DNA from: an uncultured Bacteroidales bacterium
Lineage (GTDB): Bacteria; Bacteroidota; Bacteroidia; Bacteroidales; Bacteroidaceae
Assembly: GCA_902785075.1 (NCBI GenBank)
Contig: CACZXN010000005.1
Coordinates: 1 to 64,000, forward strand
Direction: 5' to 3'
Length of the DNA stretch: 64,000 nucleotides
Position 1 is the first letter of the stretch, and each line of letters opens with the position of its first letter. The notes beneath the pieces were generated by a model that had not been told where the DNA came from, did not search any database, and saw only the letters and a list, made by a program, of their open reading frames with translations. Shown here in pieces: positions 25,306 to 33,383 of the stretch. Both the position numbers and the translations under genes were made by a program.

Positions 25306-25970
25306 AGTTACACAAGTTCATATTAACATTGACATGTATTCTCTGCACCACAGCATTGTATGCACAAGAACTTGAATACAGATACGAGTTAGGAGGCATG
25401 CTTGGTTCAGGGTTCTATCTTGGTGATGCCAACTACTCCTCACTCTACAAGAACAATCATTTGGCAGGAGGCCTTTTGTTCCGCTACAACCTAAACCCAC
25501 GAATGGCATTGAAGTTCGACCTCATGTACTCAGGCATCTCAGGCAATGCTCTTGAATTACAAAACAAATACCCAAATGTAACAGGACAAGAATGGAAATT
25601 CAGCAACTCTGTGATTGACCTTGGTTGTCAATACGAATTGGGATTCTGGGGATACGGAACTGGGCGTAGCTACAAAGGCACTAAACGATTGGTACCATAC
25701 ATTCAGATTGGAATGGGATTCACATACGGAAACAAAAATATAACGATGAACATCCCTATCGGATTTGGTGTAAAATACAAGTTGAAAGAACGACTCAATA
25801 TCGGCTTCGATTGGAGCATGCACTTCAGCATGAGCGACAAACTCGATGGAATCAGTGATCCATACTCCATCAAAAGTGGATTTTTGAAAAACAAAGATTC
25901 ATATTGCCTGACAAAAGTCTATCTATCATTCGACTTAAGTCCTAGATTTCGAGAATGCAATAACGATTAA
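25302..25970 (+). CDS. DUF6089-type outer-membrane beta-barrel protein
   Basis: A 222-residue exported protein: signal peptide ending near ALYAQ (residue 22), then alternating amphipathic strands typical of an eight-stranded barrel (YRYELGGMLGSGFYLGDANY, AGGLLFRYNLNPRMALKFDL, FWGYGTGRSYKGTKRLVPYI, VKYKLKERLNIGFDWSMHFS). This is the small DUF6089 protein that in Bacteroidales sits before uppS and bamA. It overlaps the DUF6242 stop by four bases (ATGA). No enzymatic motif is seen; a role in outer-membrane biogenesis is inferred from context. Confidence 0.85.
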   Translation: MKLHKFILTLTCILCTTALYAQELEYRYELGGMLGSGFYLGDANYSSLYKNNHLAGGLLFRYNLNPRMALKFDLMYSGISGNALELQNKYPNVTGQEWKFSNSVIDLGCQYELGFWGYGTGRSYKGTKRLVPYIQIGMGFTYGNKNITMNIPIGFGVKYKLKERLNIGFDWSMHFSMSDKLDGISDPYSIKSGFLKNKDSYCLTKVYLSFDLSPRFRECNND

Positions 25971-25991
25971 ACTAAAACAAAATACAACGAT

Positions 25992-26735
25992 ATGTCAGTT
26001 CAGTTAGACCTCAATAGAATACCCCGCCATATAGCTATCATAATGGACGGAAATGGCAGATGGGCCAAGGCTCGTGGAATGGAGCGCACCTTCGGACATC
26101 AACAAGGGGCACAACAAGTTCATGAGATCATGGAAGAGGCCGTACGTCTTGGTGTTGACTACCTCACCCTATACACATTTTCAACAGAAAACTGGAATCG
26201 ACCTATCGAAGAAGTTTCTGCCTTAATGGCATTGTTATTACAACACCTTGAAGAAGAAGTGTTTGTAAAAAACAACGCAAGATTTACTGTGATTGGCGAT
26301 TTTGGCAGACTTCCACAAATTGTTCAAGATGCTTTAGCACACTTAATAGAAGTCACTAAGAACAATACAAACACCTGCATGGTATTGGCATTAAGTTATT
26401 CTTCAAAATGGGAACTGACAAAAGCCATGAAAGATATTGCGGCAGAAGTAGAAGCAGGCAAAATTAAAAGCACAGATATCACTGAAGAAACAATAAATCA
26501 ACATCTAGAAACAAAAGACATGCCAGAGCCAGAATTGATGATTCGTACAGGTGGCGAATTGAGATTAAGCAACTATCTGTTGTGGCAATGTGCATATTCT
26601 GAGTTTTATTTCACAGATGTTTATTGGCCAGATTTTACCATCGAAGAATTCAGGAAAGCAATTGCTGACTATCAAGGACGTCAAAGACGCTATGGGAAAA
26701 CTGGTGAACAAATAGTTGAAGAAACGAGCAAATAA
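25992..26735 (+). CDS. uppS: Isoprenyl (undecaprenyl) diphosphate synthase
   Basis: A 247-residue cis-prenyltransferase that builds undecaprenyl diphosphate, the lipid carrier for peptidoglycan and surface polysaccharides. The catalytic motif is [17 protein letters not shown] with Asp19. Then follow [37 protein letters not shown] and the C-terminal [20 protein letters not shown]. The length is normal. bamA starts one base after its stop, so the two are translationally linked. Confidence 0.96.
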   Translation: MSVQLDLNRIPRHIAIIMDGNGRWAKARGMERTFGHQQGAQQVHEIMEEAVRLGVDYLTLYTFSTENWNRPIEEVSALMALLLQHLEEEVFVKNNARFTVIGDFGRLPQIVQDALAHLIEVTKNNTNTCMVLALSYSSKWELTKAMKDIAAEVEAGKIKSTDITEETINQHLETKDMPEPELMIRTGGELRLSNYLLWQCAYSEFYFTDVYWPDFTIEEFRKAIADYQGRQRRYGKTGEQIVEETSK

Positions 26736-26736
26736 G

Positions 26737-29394
26737 ATGATGAAATATTTGACACATATAAAAAGTTTAATATTGGCGTGTTTTTGCATGGGCATAAGCT
26801 CAGTAAATACTGTGACTGCGCAAGACAAACCCACCATTATCTATGGGCAATCCCACAGCTATCCTATTGGAGGCATAACTGTGGAAGTCACAAATGAAGG
26901 AGCACAAAAATACGAAGACTACATACTTATCGGCATCTCCGGATTAAATGTAGGTGATAATATCACTGTTCCAGGAGACGACATCACTGAAGCCGTAAAA
27001 CGCTATTGGAAACATGGATTGTTTTCTGACGTTAGGATTGAGGCTTCAGAAATCCGCAATGACAGTATCTTCCTTAACATCGTTTTAGGCATACGTCCAC
27101 GAGTATCAGAAGTAAATATCTACGGTGTAAAGAAAAACGAGCGTGAAGACCTCGCCGACAAAATCGGTATCGTTAAAGGTAACCAAATCACCCCAAACAT
27201 GGTGGATCGGGCCAAGATTATCATAGAAAGATACTTTGAGGACAAAGGATTCAAAAATGCTGAGGTTGAAATTGTTCAAAAAGATGATATTGCACACAAC
27301 GACCAGTTGATTGTTGACGTTAATATCAACAAAAACGAAAAAGTTAAAGTTAATAAAATATACATCACAGGCAACGAACATATCTCACGTAAGAAGTTCA
27401 TGGGCGGATTCTTCTCTGGAGGTCTGCTGAAGAAAACCAACGAGAAGGGTATAAAAAGTCTCCTCAAGTCAAAGAAGTTTATTGCTGAAAAATACGAGGA
27501 AGACAAAGAGCGTGTCATAGAAAAATACAATGAATTAGGTTATCGAGATGCTATTATAGAATCGGATAGTGTTGTTGACCTAGGCAACAATCTCGTCGAC
27601 ATCTACATCAACATATACGAAGGTCAAAAATACTATCTACGTAATGTAAGTTGGGTGGGCAACACAATTTACAACTCCGATGCGATGTCCGAGGTTCTGG
27701 CAATGAAACGTGGAGACGTATACAACCAAAAGAAACTAAACGAACGACTGAATAGCGACGACACTTCTATCGGCAACCAATATTATAATCATGGATATGT
27801 GTTCAGCCGTATTGAGCCAAAAGAAGAAGAGATTGACGGCGACTCCATCGATCTTGTCATTTATGTAACAGAAGGAAAACAAGCATCTATCAACAAAATC
27901 CAGATATACGGAAACGACAAAGTCTATGAAGAAGTCGTTCGTCGAGAGTTGAAACTAAAGCCAGGTGACTTGTTCACGATGGATGCATTCAAAACTACTG
28001 CACAGGAAATTGCTCAGATGGGGCATTTTGATCCAGAAGCACTCGATCCCAATAAATGGATCAAAGCAGACCAACAGAACGGCACAGTAGATCTCAGCAT
28101 CGGATTGACTCCAAAACCAAGTGATCAGGTTGAATTCTCATTAGGTTGGGGACAAACTGGTATTATTGGTAAACTTGGACTCAAGTTCTCAAATTTTTCA
28201 ATGCAAAACCTTTTTGGAAAAAATAAAGCACGTAGAGGCATCCTGCCACAAGGACATGGACAATTATTCGAATTGAGCGGCTCAACCAACGGAAGCTATT
28301 ATCAATCCTATAGTGTTTCATTCTCAGATCCTTGGTTTGGAGGCAAACGTCCTACACGTCTGTCTGTTTCTGCATTCTATTCACGACAGACAGACGTTAA
28401 TAGCAGCTACTACAACAGCAACTACTACAACTCCTATTATTCAATGTTATACGGTCAGGGCAACTACAACAGCACATACTATAACAACTACTCATCATAC
28501 TACGACCCCGACAAATACATTCAACTATTTGGATTATCCGTAGGATGGGGAAAGCGACTCAATTGGCCAGATAACAATTTCTACCTGAACGCATCATTAG
28601 CATATACACGATACATGCTGAAAGATTGGGAATACTTCCTCATCACAAATGGAAACTGTAACAACATCAACCTGACACTACAGTTGATTCGTTCATCTAT
28701 TGGTGCGACCTTCTTCCCCCGTCATGGTTCAGAGATATCATTATCAGTCAGTGCAACTCCTCCTTATTCTTTGTGGGAAGGTACTGATTATAGCAAGCTT
28801 GCCACTTCGACAAGTGATGCAAATTACCAACGTGACCTTCAAAAGAAATACCGCTGGATAGAATACCATAAGTGGAAATTCAACTCTAAGCTCTATATAC
28901 CATTATCCGGAGCTAAAAAATGTTTCGTGCTGATGGCACGTTTGGACGCAGGTTTCCTTGGACACTATAACAAAGACAAACGTTCTCCTTTTGAAACGTT
29001 CTATGTAGGTGGAGATGGAATGTCTGGTTATTCAACAAGCTACTATTCCGAGACGATTGGTTTACGTGGTTATGAGAATGGAGCTTTAACACCAAGCGTG
29101 GGTTCTGAGGGTTATGCATATACTCGTATGACAATGGAGTTGCGTTACCCATTACTGCTTGAAGGCTCAACCAATATCTATGCGCTCGCATTCCTCGAAG
29201 GAGGAAATGCCTGGAACGACATTCGAAAGTTCAACCCATTCGACATCAAGCGTTCTGCCGGAATTGGTGTTCGCCTCTTCCTCCCGATGGTGGGACTTAT
29301 GGGAATTGACTATGCATATGGTTTCGATAAAGCATTCGGTTCATCAAGTTATGGAGGTGGACATTTCCACTTCGTTCTCGGACAAGAGTTTTAA
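26737..29394 (+). CDS. bamA: Outer-membrane protein assembly factor BamA
   Basis: An 885-residue core of the beta-barrel insertion machine. After a signal peptide (cut near VTAQ) come repeated POTRA domains (RYWKHGLFSDVRIEASEIRN; ERYFEDKGFKNAEVEIVQKD; RYNELGYRDAI-type; YYNHGYVFSRIEPKEEEIDG; RRELKLKPGDLFTMDAFKTT). The Omp85 barrel follows from about 460 and ends with ...FHFVLGQEF, an aromatic-terminated strand. An extracellular loop at about 547-594 is exceptionally rich in Tyr, Asn and Ser. The frame opens at a TTG inside uppS; the ATG at 26737 (or 26740) is chosen. Two Skp/OmpH genes follow, the usual arrangement. Confidence 0.94.
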   Translation: MMKYLTHIKSLILACFCMGISSVNTVTAQDKPTIIYGQSHSYPIGGITVEVTNEGAQKYEDYILIGISGLNVGDNITVPGDDITEAVKRYWKHGLFSDVRIEASEIRNDSIFLNIVLGIRPRVSEVNIYGVKKNEREDLADKIGIVKGNQITPNMVDRAKIIIERYFEDKGFKNAEVEIVQKDDIAHNDQLIVDVNINKNEKVKVNKIYITGNEHISRKKFMGGFFSGGLLKKTNEKGIKSLLKSKKFIAEKYEEDKERVIEKYNELGYRDAIIESDSVVDLGNNLVDIYINIYEGQKYYLRNVSWVGNTIYNSDAMSEVLAMKRGDVYNQKKLNERLNSDDTSIGNQYYNHGYVFSRIEPKEEEIDGDSIDLVIYVTEGKQASINKIQIYGNDKVYEEVVRRELKLKPGDLFTMDAFKTTAQEIAQMGHFDPEALDPNKWIKADQQNGTVDLSIGLTPKPSDQVEFSLGWGQTGIIGKLGLKFSNFSMQNLFGKNKARRGILPQGHGQLFELSGSTNGSYYQSYSVSFSDPWFGGKRPTRLSVSAFYSRQTDVNSSYYNSNYYNSYYSMLYGQGNYNSTYYNNYSSYYDPDKYIQLFGLSVGWGKRLNWPDNNFYLNASLAYTRYMLKDWEYFLITNGNCNNINLTLQLIRSSIGATFFPRHGSEISLSVSATPPYSLWEGTDYSKLATSTSDANYQRDLQKKYRWIEYHKWKFNSKLYIPLSGAKKCFVLMARLDAGFLGHYNKDKRSPFETFYVGGDGMSGYSTSYYSETIGLRGYENGALTPSVGSEGYAYTRMTMELRYPLLLEGSTNIYALAFLEGGNAWNDIRKFNPFDIKRSAGIGVRLFLPMVGLMGIDYAYGFDKAFGSSSYGGGHFHFVLGQEF

Positions 29395-29424
29395 TATAAT
29401 TTCAAATTTAAATAAGATACGGAT

Positions 29425-29934
29425 ATGAAAAAACTATTATTCATAGCACTCATAGCACTTCCAATGAGTGTATTTGCGCAGAAATATGCGCTAGTTGATA
29501 TGGAATATATTCTCAAGAATGTTCCTGCTTATGAACGTGCCAACGAACAATTAAACCAAATCTCAAAAAAATGGGAAGGCGAAGTGGAAGCCATTCTTAA
29601 GGAAGCAGAAACTATGTACAAGAAGTTTCAATCTGAATCGGTGTTTCTTTCGGATGCACAAAAACAAAAGACTGAAGAGGCAATTATGTCTAAAGAAAAA
29701 GAGGCTAGCGACCTGAAGAAAAAATACTTTGGAAGCGAAGGTGAACTTTTCAAAAAACGCCAAAGCCTTATGGCTCCTATACAGGATGAGATATATAATG
29801 CTGTTAGAGACATCAGTGATCAAAAAGGTTACCAACTAGTTCTCGATCGCGCATCAGGTGGAAGCATTATTTATGCGTCTCCTAAGATTGACATCAGTGA
29901 TGAAGTATTGCAAAAACTTGGTTATTCAAATTAA
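29425..29934 (+). CDS. OmpH/Skp-family periplasmic chaperone (first copy)
   Basis: A 169-residue exported chaperone that holds unfolded outer-membrane proteins for BamA. Signal peptide MKKLLFIALIALPMSVFAQ is followed by YALVDMEYILKNVPAY, the conserved beta-strand/start-helix of the family. A long charged coiled coil runs over about 40-130 (QISKKWEGEVEAILKEAETM; KEASDLKKKYFGSEG), and the returning strand is YQLVLDRASGGSIIYASPKI. It lies 30 bases after bamA and 28 before a second copy. Confidence 0.93.
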   Translation: MKKLLFIALIALPMSVFAQKYALVDMEYILKNVPAYERANEQLNQISKKWEGEVEAILKEAETMYKKFQSESVFLSDAQKQKTEEAIMSKEKEASDLKKKYFGSEGELFKKRQSLMAPIQDEIYNAVRDISDQKGYQLVLDRASGGSIIYASPKIDISDEVLQKLGYSN

Positions 29935-29962
29935 AACATTAATCAATTAAATCATAAAACAA

Positions 29963-30460
29963 ATGAAGAAACTTATCATTTTAGCGCTTATTGCACTCCC
30001 ACTGAGTGCGTTTGCACAGAAGTTTGCACATGTAAACACAGCAGCAATCTTGTCGACTATGCCAGAATACACTGCTGCACAAGAAGAACTCCAGAAACTG
30101 TCTAAACAGTATCAAGATGAATTAAAGCGAATGCAAGATGAACTCCAAACTAAATATGAAGACTTCCAGAAGAATGGAGAATCACTACCAGAAACCATGA
30201 AGCAACGTCGTCTTCAGGAGTTGCAGGACTTAGATACTCGTCTCACCCAATACCATCAAACTGCTCAAGCAGATGTTGCTAAGCAAGAAAATGCTAAGAT
30301 GGCAGCTATTTCTGAGAAGGTAACTAAAGCTGTTAAGGAAGTAGGCACCTCTGGTGGATATGTATACATTATGGATGTTGCAGGCGACATTCCTTTCATT
30401 AACGAGACTCTCAGTACAGATGTGACAGATCAGGTAAAAGCAAAGTTGGGTATAAAATAA
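29963..30460 (+). CDS. OmpH/Skp-family periplasmic chaperone (second copy)
   Basis: A 165-residue paralogue of the preceding gene with the same plan: signal peptide (MKKLIILALIALPLSAFAQ), FAHVNTAAILSTMPEY, a coiled coil over about 35-125 (LQKLSKQYQDELKRMQDELQ; RLQELQDLDTRLTQYHQTA) and the closing strand GYVYIMDVAGDIPFINETL. The nearly identical signal peptides and motif order indicate tandem duplication; the helices have diverged. It is the last gene of the envelope operon. Confidence 0.93.
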   Translation: MKKLIILALIALPLSAFAQKFAHVNTAAILSTMPEYTAAQEELQKLSKQYQDELKRMQDELQTKYEDFQKNGESLPETMKQRRLQELQDLDTRLTQYHQTAQADVAKQENAKMAAISEKVTKAVKEVGTSGGYVYIMDVAGDIPFINETLSTDVTDQVKAKLGIK

Positions 30461-30481
30461 AAAAGAGTGTTTTACACCAAC

Positions 30482-30516
30482 AAAATGGAGAGCAGCCGAG
30501 GGCTACTCTCCATTTT
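30482..30516. terminator. Bidirectional terminator, skp / HIT genes
   Basis: AAAATGGAGAGCAGCC (30482-30497) pairs with GGCTACTCTCCATTTT (30501-30516) with one mismatch and loop GAG. The A/T ends serve both strands between convergent genes. Confidence 0.85.
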
Positions 30517-30533
30517 AATTATGCTATGAAGGA

Positions 30534-30935
30534 TTACAATTTCTTATATGCTGCATAGATAGCATCAGCTGCAGCTTGCATCTCTTCTTTTGAGAAACTC
30601 TTTTTAGGATTGCTGAATAGCATGTCTTTTTCTGATTGCATAGGAATCAAATGGATATGTGCGTGAGGAACTTCAAGACCAAGAACTGCCTCTCCGACTT
30701 TCACGCATGGGAATGCCTCTTTAATGGCAATAGCGACTTTCTTTGCAAATACTTGAAAACGTGCTATCTCATCGTCTTCCATATCAAAGATATAATCGAC
30801 CTCTCTACGTGGAATACACAATGTGTGACCTTTCACCAATGGGTTAATGTCAAGAAAGGCATAGAATTCCTCGTTCTCTGCACATTTGTAACTTGGAATC
30901 TCTCCGTTTACTATACGAGTGAATATTGAAGCCAT
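30534..30935 (-). CDS. HIT-family nucleotide-binding protein
   Basis: A 133-residue histidine-triad hydrolase/transferase of the Hint branch. The triad motif HAHIHLIP spans His91, His93 and His95 after GEAVLGLEVP. The upstream segment IFTRIVNGEIPSYKCAENEE with FLDINPLVKGHTLCIPRREV is the standard start. Such proteins cleave purine nucleoside phosphoramidates; the physiological substrate is unsettled. It follows greA by 20 bases in the same operon. Confidence 0.94.
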   Translation of the reverse strand: MASIFTRIVNGEIPSYKCAENEEFYAFLDINPLVKGHTLCIPRREVDYIFDMEDDEIARFQVFAKKVAIAIKEAFPCVKVGEAVLGLEVPHAHIHLIPMQSEKDMLFSNPKKSFSKEEMQAAADAIYAAYKKL

Positions 30936-30955
30936 ATGATTTCTTCGTTTTGAGA

Positions 30956-31420
30956 TTACACAGATATGCTAAGGATTTCCAGTTCTATCACTCCTTGAGG
31001 TATTGTGATTGTAGCGACATCACCTACTTTCTTACCAAGGAGTCCTTGTGCAATTGGGGTTGCGACAGAAATCTTACCTTCGCTGAGGTTTGCTTCGCTT
31101 TCACTTACCAATGTATACTTCATCACCATACCTGTTCTCACATTTTTCATCTCTACTTTGGAAAGAATCTGAACCACATCTGTCTGAACCTTTGATGTAT
31201 CAATGATCTTTGCATCAGCAAGCATTGCCTTCATCTCTGCGATTTTTGTTTCAAGTTTACCTTGGGCTTCCTTAGCTGCATCATACTCAGCATTTTCGGA
31301 AAGGTCTCCTTTTTCGCGAGCTTCCTGAATTTGACGTATCACTTCTGGACGCTCAACTTCCTCCAGTTGTTTAATTTCGGCTCTGATTTTATCATAGCCT
31401 TCTTGTGACATATAAGCCAT
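30956..31420 (-). CDS. greA: Transcription elongation factor GreA
   Basis: A 154-residue factor that enters the RNA polymerase secondary channel and stimulates cleavage of backtracked RNA. The N-terminal coiled coil (MAYMSQEGYDKIRAEIKQLE, EVERPEVIRQIQEAREKGDL, SENAEYDAAKEAQGKLET) bears the acidic tip residues Asp/Glu in GDLSENAEY. The C-terminal FKBP-like domain has SVATPIAQGLLGKKVGDVAT. It is transcribed with the HIT gene from a promoter about 120 bases upstream. Confidence 0.96.
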   Translation of the reverse strand: MAYMSQEGYDKIRAEIKQLEEVERPEVIRQIQEAREKGDLSENAEYDAAKEAQGKLETKIAEMKAMLADAKIIDTSKVQTDVVQILSKVEMKNVRTGMVMKYTLVSESEANLSEGKISVATPIAQGLLGKKVGDVATITIPQGVIELEILSISV

Positions 31421-31537
31421 ATCTTCAATAATTTCTTTTTACTGTTATTAGAATTGGTATTTTTAGTTTGTTTGGCGCAGAAAATAATAAGAATTCCAAC
31501 ACGTAAGCATTGGAACCCTTTTTATCCTCTTGCGCTG

Positions 31538-31568
31538 CAAAGTTACAACTTTTATTTTGAATGACAAA
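31538..31568 (-). promoter_or_regulatory. Promoter of greA-HIT operon
   Basis: On the minus strand TTTG (31565-31568), a 19-base spacer and TAACTTTG (31538-31545) match the Bacteroidota promoter. The roughly 110-base leader contains TTCCAA...TTGGAA (near 31492-31513), a short hairpin. Confidence 0.7.
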
Positions 31569-31635
31569 GTATTTTAACTGATTTGTTTCTTTTTGGCACA
31601 AAAAGCAGCCAAAAACGACCTAATAACTCGACTAA

Positions 31636-32391
31636 TTACTCAAATACATCTTGCAACACCGCAAGAGACTTTGGCTCACGAAATCCTGAGAAATGAAGCA
31701 TGTAGTACTCAATGATAACTTCAAGACAGCGACGTCGCTGATGACGATTCATCCGATAAAGATGCATGTTCGCATAGTCCATATATAATAAATAAGGTAT
31801 AGCTTTTGCTTCGTTCGGCTGAAGATAATGTTGATGAACTGGCTGGATGCTACAATATTCGCTGTTCATCAAATCGTAGAATAGCGAATGATGCGAAGGC
31901 TGTGCCTTCTGAGTCTCTGTATTGGGGTAAATACCCAAAAACCTTGTCAGCCTCATCAAAAACACAATATGGAAATTCATGTAGTCTGTTTCTGCATAGT
32001 CAAACCACTTCAACGAATCCTCTATATACTGATATAGTAACTTGTTCTCGCCTTCCTCACGCAAAAGATTGCTCAAACATTCTGCGATAAACAATACGAT
32101 AGAAACCTTTAGAGAATCGAAATGCAAGGTTCGGAAGGGATGATAAGACTGAATTGCTTTGGCTGAAGGAAGGCGTTCCTGACCATGAATGTTTGTGTCG
32201 AATTCAACTAAACTGAGCGGAAGTAACAGAGACGGAGTTACCCTGCCAGCCTTAAATGTGGATTGACGATGAGAAGAACGCTTTGCAACAAACGACATTC
32301 GCCCTCGACAATCTGTGAACATATCCACAATATATCCATTTTCGCCATATTTCACTGTTCGCAGAACAATTCCTCTTAGCCTTTCCATCAT
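31636..32391 (-). CDS. recO: DNA repair protein RecO
   Basis: A 251-residue recombination mediator that loads RecA at gaps with RecR. The N-terminal OB fold is visible (RLRGIVLRTVKYGENGYIVD, MFTDCRGRMSFVAKRSS). A helical region follows (VSIVLFIAECLSNLLREEGE, MNFHIVFLMRLTRFLGIYPN). The zinc-binding cysteines of some RecO proteins are absent, as is usual in Bacteroidota. Two ATGs start the gene (32391 and 32388). Confidence 0.9.
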   Translation of the reverse strand: MMERLRGIVLRTVKYGENGYIVDMFTDCRGRMSFVAKRSSHRQSTFKAGRVTPSLLLPLSLVEFDTNIHGQERLPSAKAIQSYHPFRTLHFDSLKVSIVLFIAECLSNLLREEGENKLLYQYIEDSLKWFDYAETDYMNFHIVFLMRLTRFLGIYPNTETQKAQPSHHSLFYDLMNSEYCSIQPVHQHYLQPNEAKAIPYLLYMDYANMHLYRMNRHQRRRCLEVIIEYYMLHFSGFREPKSLAVLQDVFE

Positions 32392-32423
32392 TAATTTTAC
32401 TTAATCGCAATCTTTCGCGATTG

Positions 32424-32431
32424 CAAATGTA
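32424..32431 (-). promoter_or_regulatory. Promoter -7 box, recO
   Basis: TACATTTG on the minus strand lies 33 bases upstream of the recO ATG. The overlapping GCAATC/GATTGC inverted repeat (about 32407-32424) covers the expected start site. Confidence 0.55.
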
Positions 32432-32482
32432 TGAAAAAAATATGGAAAAAATGCAGAATATGAAAAAAAAATGCAAAAAAAT

Positions 32483-32513
32483 TTTGTCAGTCAAAATAAT
32501 GTCCGTACCTTTG
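32483..32513 (+). promoter_or_regulatory. Promoter of tRNA-Glu (and probably rpsT)
   Basis: TTTG (32483-32486), a 19-base spacer and TACCTTTG (32506-32513) match the Bacteroidota pattern. The transcript would start near 32520, about 40 bases before the tRNA. Confidence 0.75.
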
Positions 32514-32559
32514 CATCCGCAAATCGCGAAAGCGGTTCGCTAGACGCAAGTCAGAGGCT

Positions 32560-32631
32560 GGTCCCTTCGTCTATCGGTTAGGACGAGAGATTTTCATTCT
32601 CTAAAGAGCAGTTCGATTCTGCTAGGGACTA
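32560..32631 (+). tRNA. tRNA-Glu (UUC)
   Basis: A 72-base cloverleaf: acceptor GGTCCCT/AGGGACT (first pair G-U), D arm GTC...GAC, anticodon stem AGAGA/TCTCT with loop TTTTCAT (anticodon TTC), a short variable loop, T arm AGCAG-TTCGATT-CTGCT, discriminator A. CCA is not encoded. No promoter box is seen between it and rpsT 74 bases downstream, so the two are probably co-transcribed. Confidence 0.95.
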
Positions 32632-32705
32632 CTTCACGAGATAAGAATTGAAGAACGAGCTATAAAAGTAAGCTCACAAAACAGTACAAATAATAAACTT
32701 AAATA

Positions 32706-32960
32706 ATGGCAAATCACAAATCAACAATCAAACGCATGCGTCAGTCTGAAACTCGTAGACTGCACAACCGCTATTATGCAAAGACGATGCGTAATGCTCT
32801 CCGTAAGCTTCGCGCTACAAAGGAGAAAGAGACCGCTTTAGAACTTTATCCAAAGATCCAGAAGATGTTAGACAAACTTGCAAAGCAAAACATTATTCAC
32901 TGGAAAAAGGCAGCGAACCTCAAGTCAGGAGCAATGTTGCACATTTCTAAGCTCTCTTAA
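32706..32960 (+). CDS. rpsT: 30S ribosomal protein S20
   Basis: An 84-residue basic helical protein of the small ribosomal subunit: [51 protein letters not shown]. The length is normal and the Lys/Arg-rich composition is as expected. It lies between tRNA-Glu and a strong terminator. Confidence 0.97.
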   Translation: MANHKSTIKRMRQSETRRLHNRYYAKTMRNALRKLRATKEKETALELYPKIQKMLDKLAKQNIIHWKKAANLKSGAMLHISKLS

Positions 32961-32996
32961 TCGCAGTAAACTTGGTTTACATGTCATTATAGAATA

Positions 32997-33031
32997 AATA
33001 AGGTGTCGATTCGACATCTTATTATTTTTTT
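32997..33031 (+). terminator. rpsT terminator
   Basis: AATAAGGTGTCGA pairs with TCGACATCTTATT (32997-33023), followed by a T-rich run to 33031. Confidence 0.85.
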
Positions 33032-33101
33032 ATAACAGTTGTTATAGACTGTTTATGCCCATAAGAAAAAAGCCACAATTAGCAGAGGCGAAAAACGATT
33101 A

Positions 33102-33165
33102 CCCCTAAGGGAAAAATTTGTTACCCCTAGGGGCTGCAAAAATTCCCCTAAAGGGGAACAAAAAA
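33102..33165. repeat. Composite palindrome family, copy C (type 1)
   Basis: CCCCTAAGGG (33102-33111), CCCCTAGGGG (33124-33133) and TTCCCCTAAAGGGGAA (33143-33158), then CAAAAAA. Bases 33107-33149 are identical to 23657-23699 of copy B, while the last palindrome differs from B yet remains palindromic, which points to compensatory change. Confidence 0.9.
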
Positions 33166-33259
33166 CATGATGTAATTCAGATGCCGCAAAACCCAAGTTC
33201 AGGGAGCAGCAAGAGTAGAGAAAATCACATTCATTTCATACACAAACGAATTTAAACGT

Positions 33260-33357
33260 TTTTAGGCAGAAATCGCAACATAATACACCAAAGGTGTATT
33301 TCTTATGGCTTTTTTAGGCAGAAAGTTTGCATAATTCAAAAAAAAATCGTAAATTTG
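33260..33357 (+). promoter_or_regulatory. gyrB promoter region with a duplicated TTTTTAGGCAGAAA word
   Basis: TTTG (33326-33329), a 20-base spacer and TAAATTTG (33350-33357) form a full promoter 27 bases before the gyrB ATG. TTTTTAGGCAGAAA occurs at about 33260 and again at about 33311, just before the TTTG box. Between them lies the hairpin AATACACC/GGTGTATT (33282-33289/33293-33300). These may be control sites; that is inference. Confidence 0.65.
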
Positions 33358-33383
33358 TACCGAAAATGTGATTTAAACGAATA

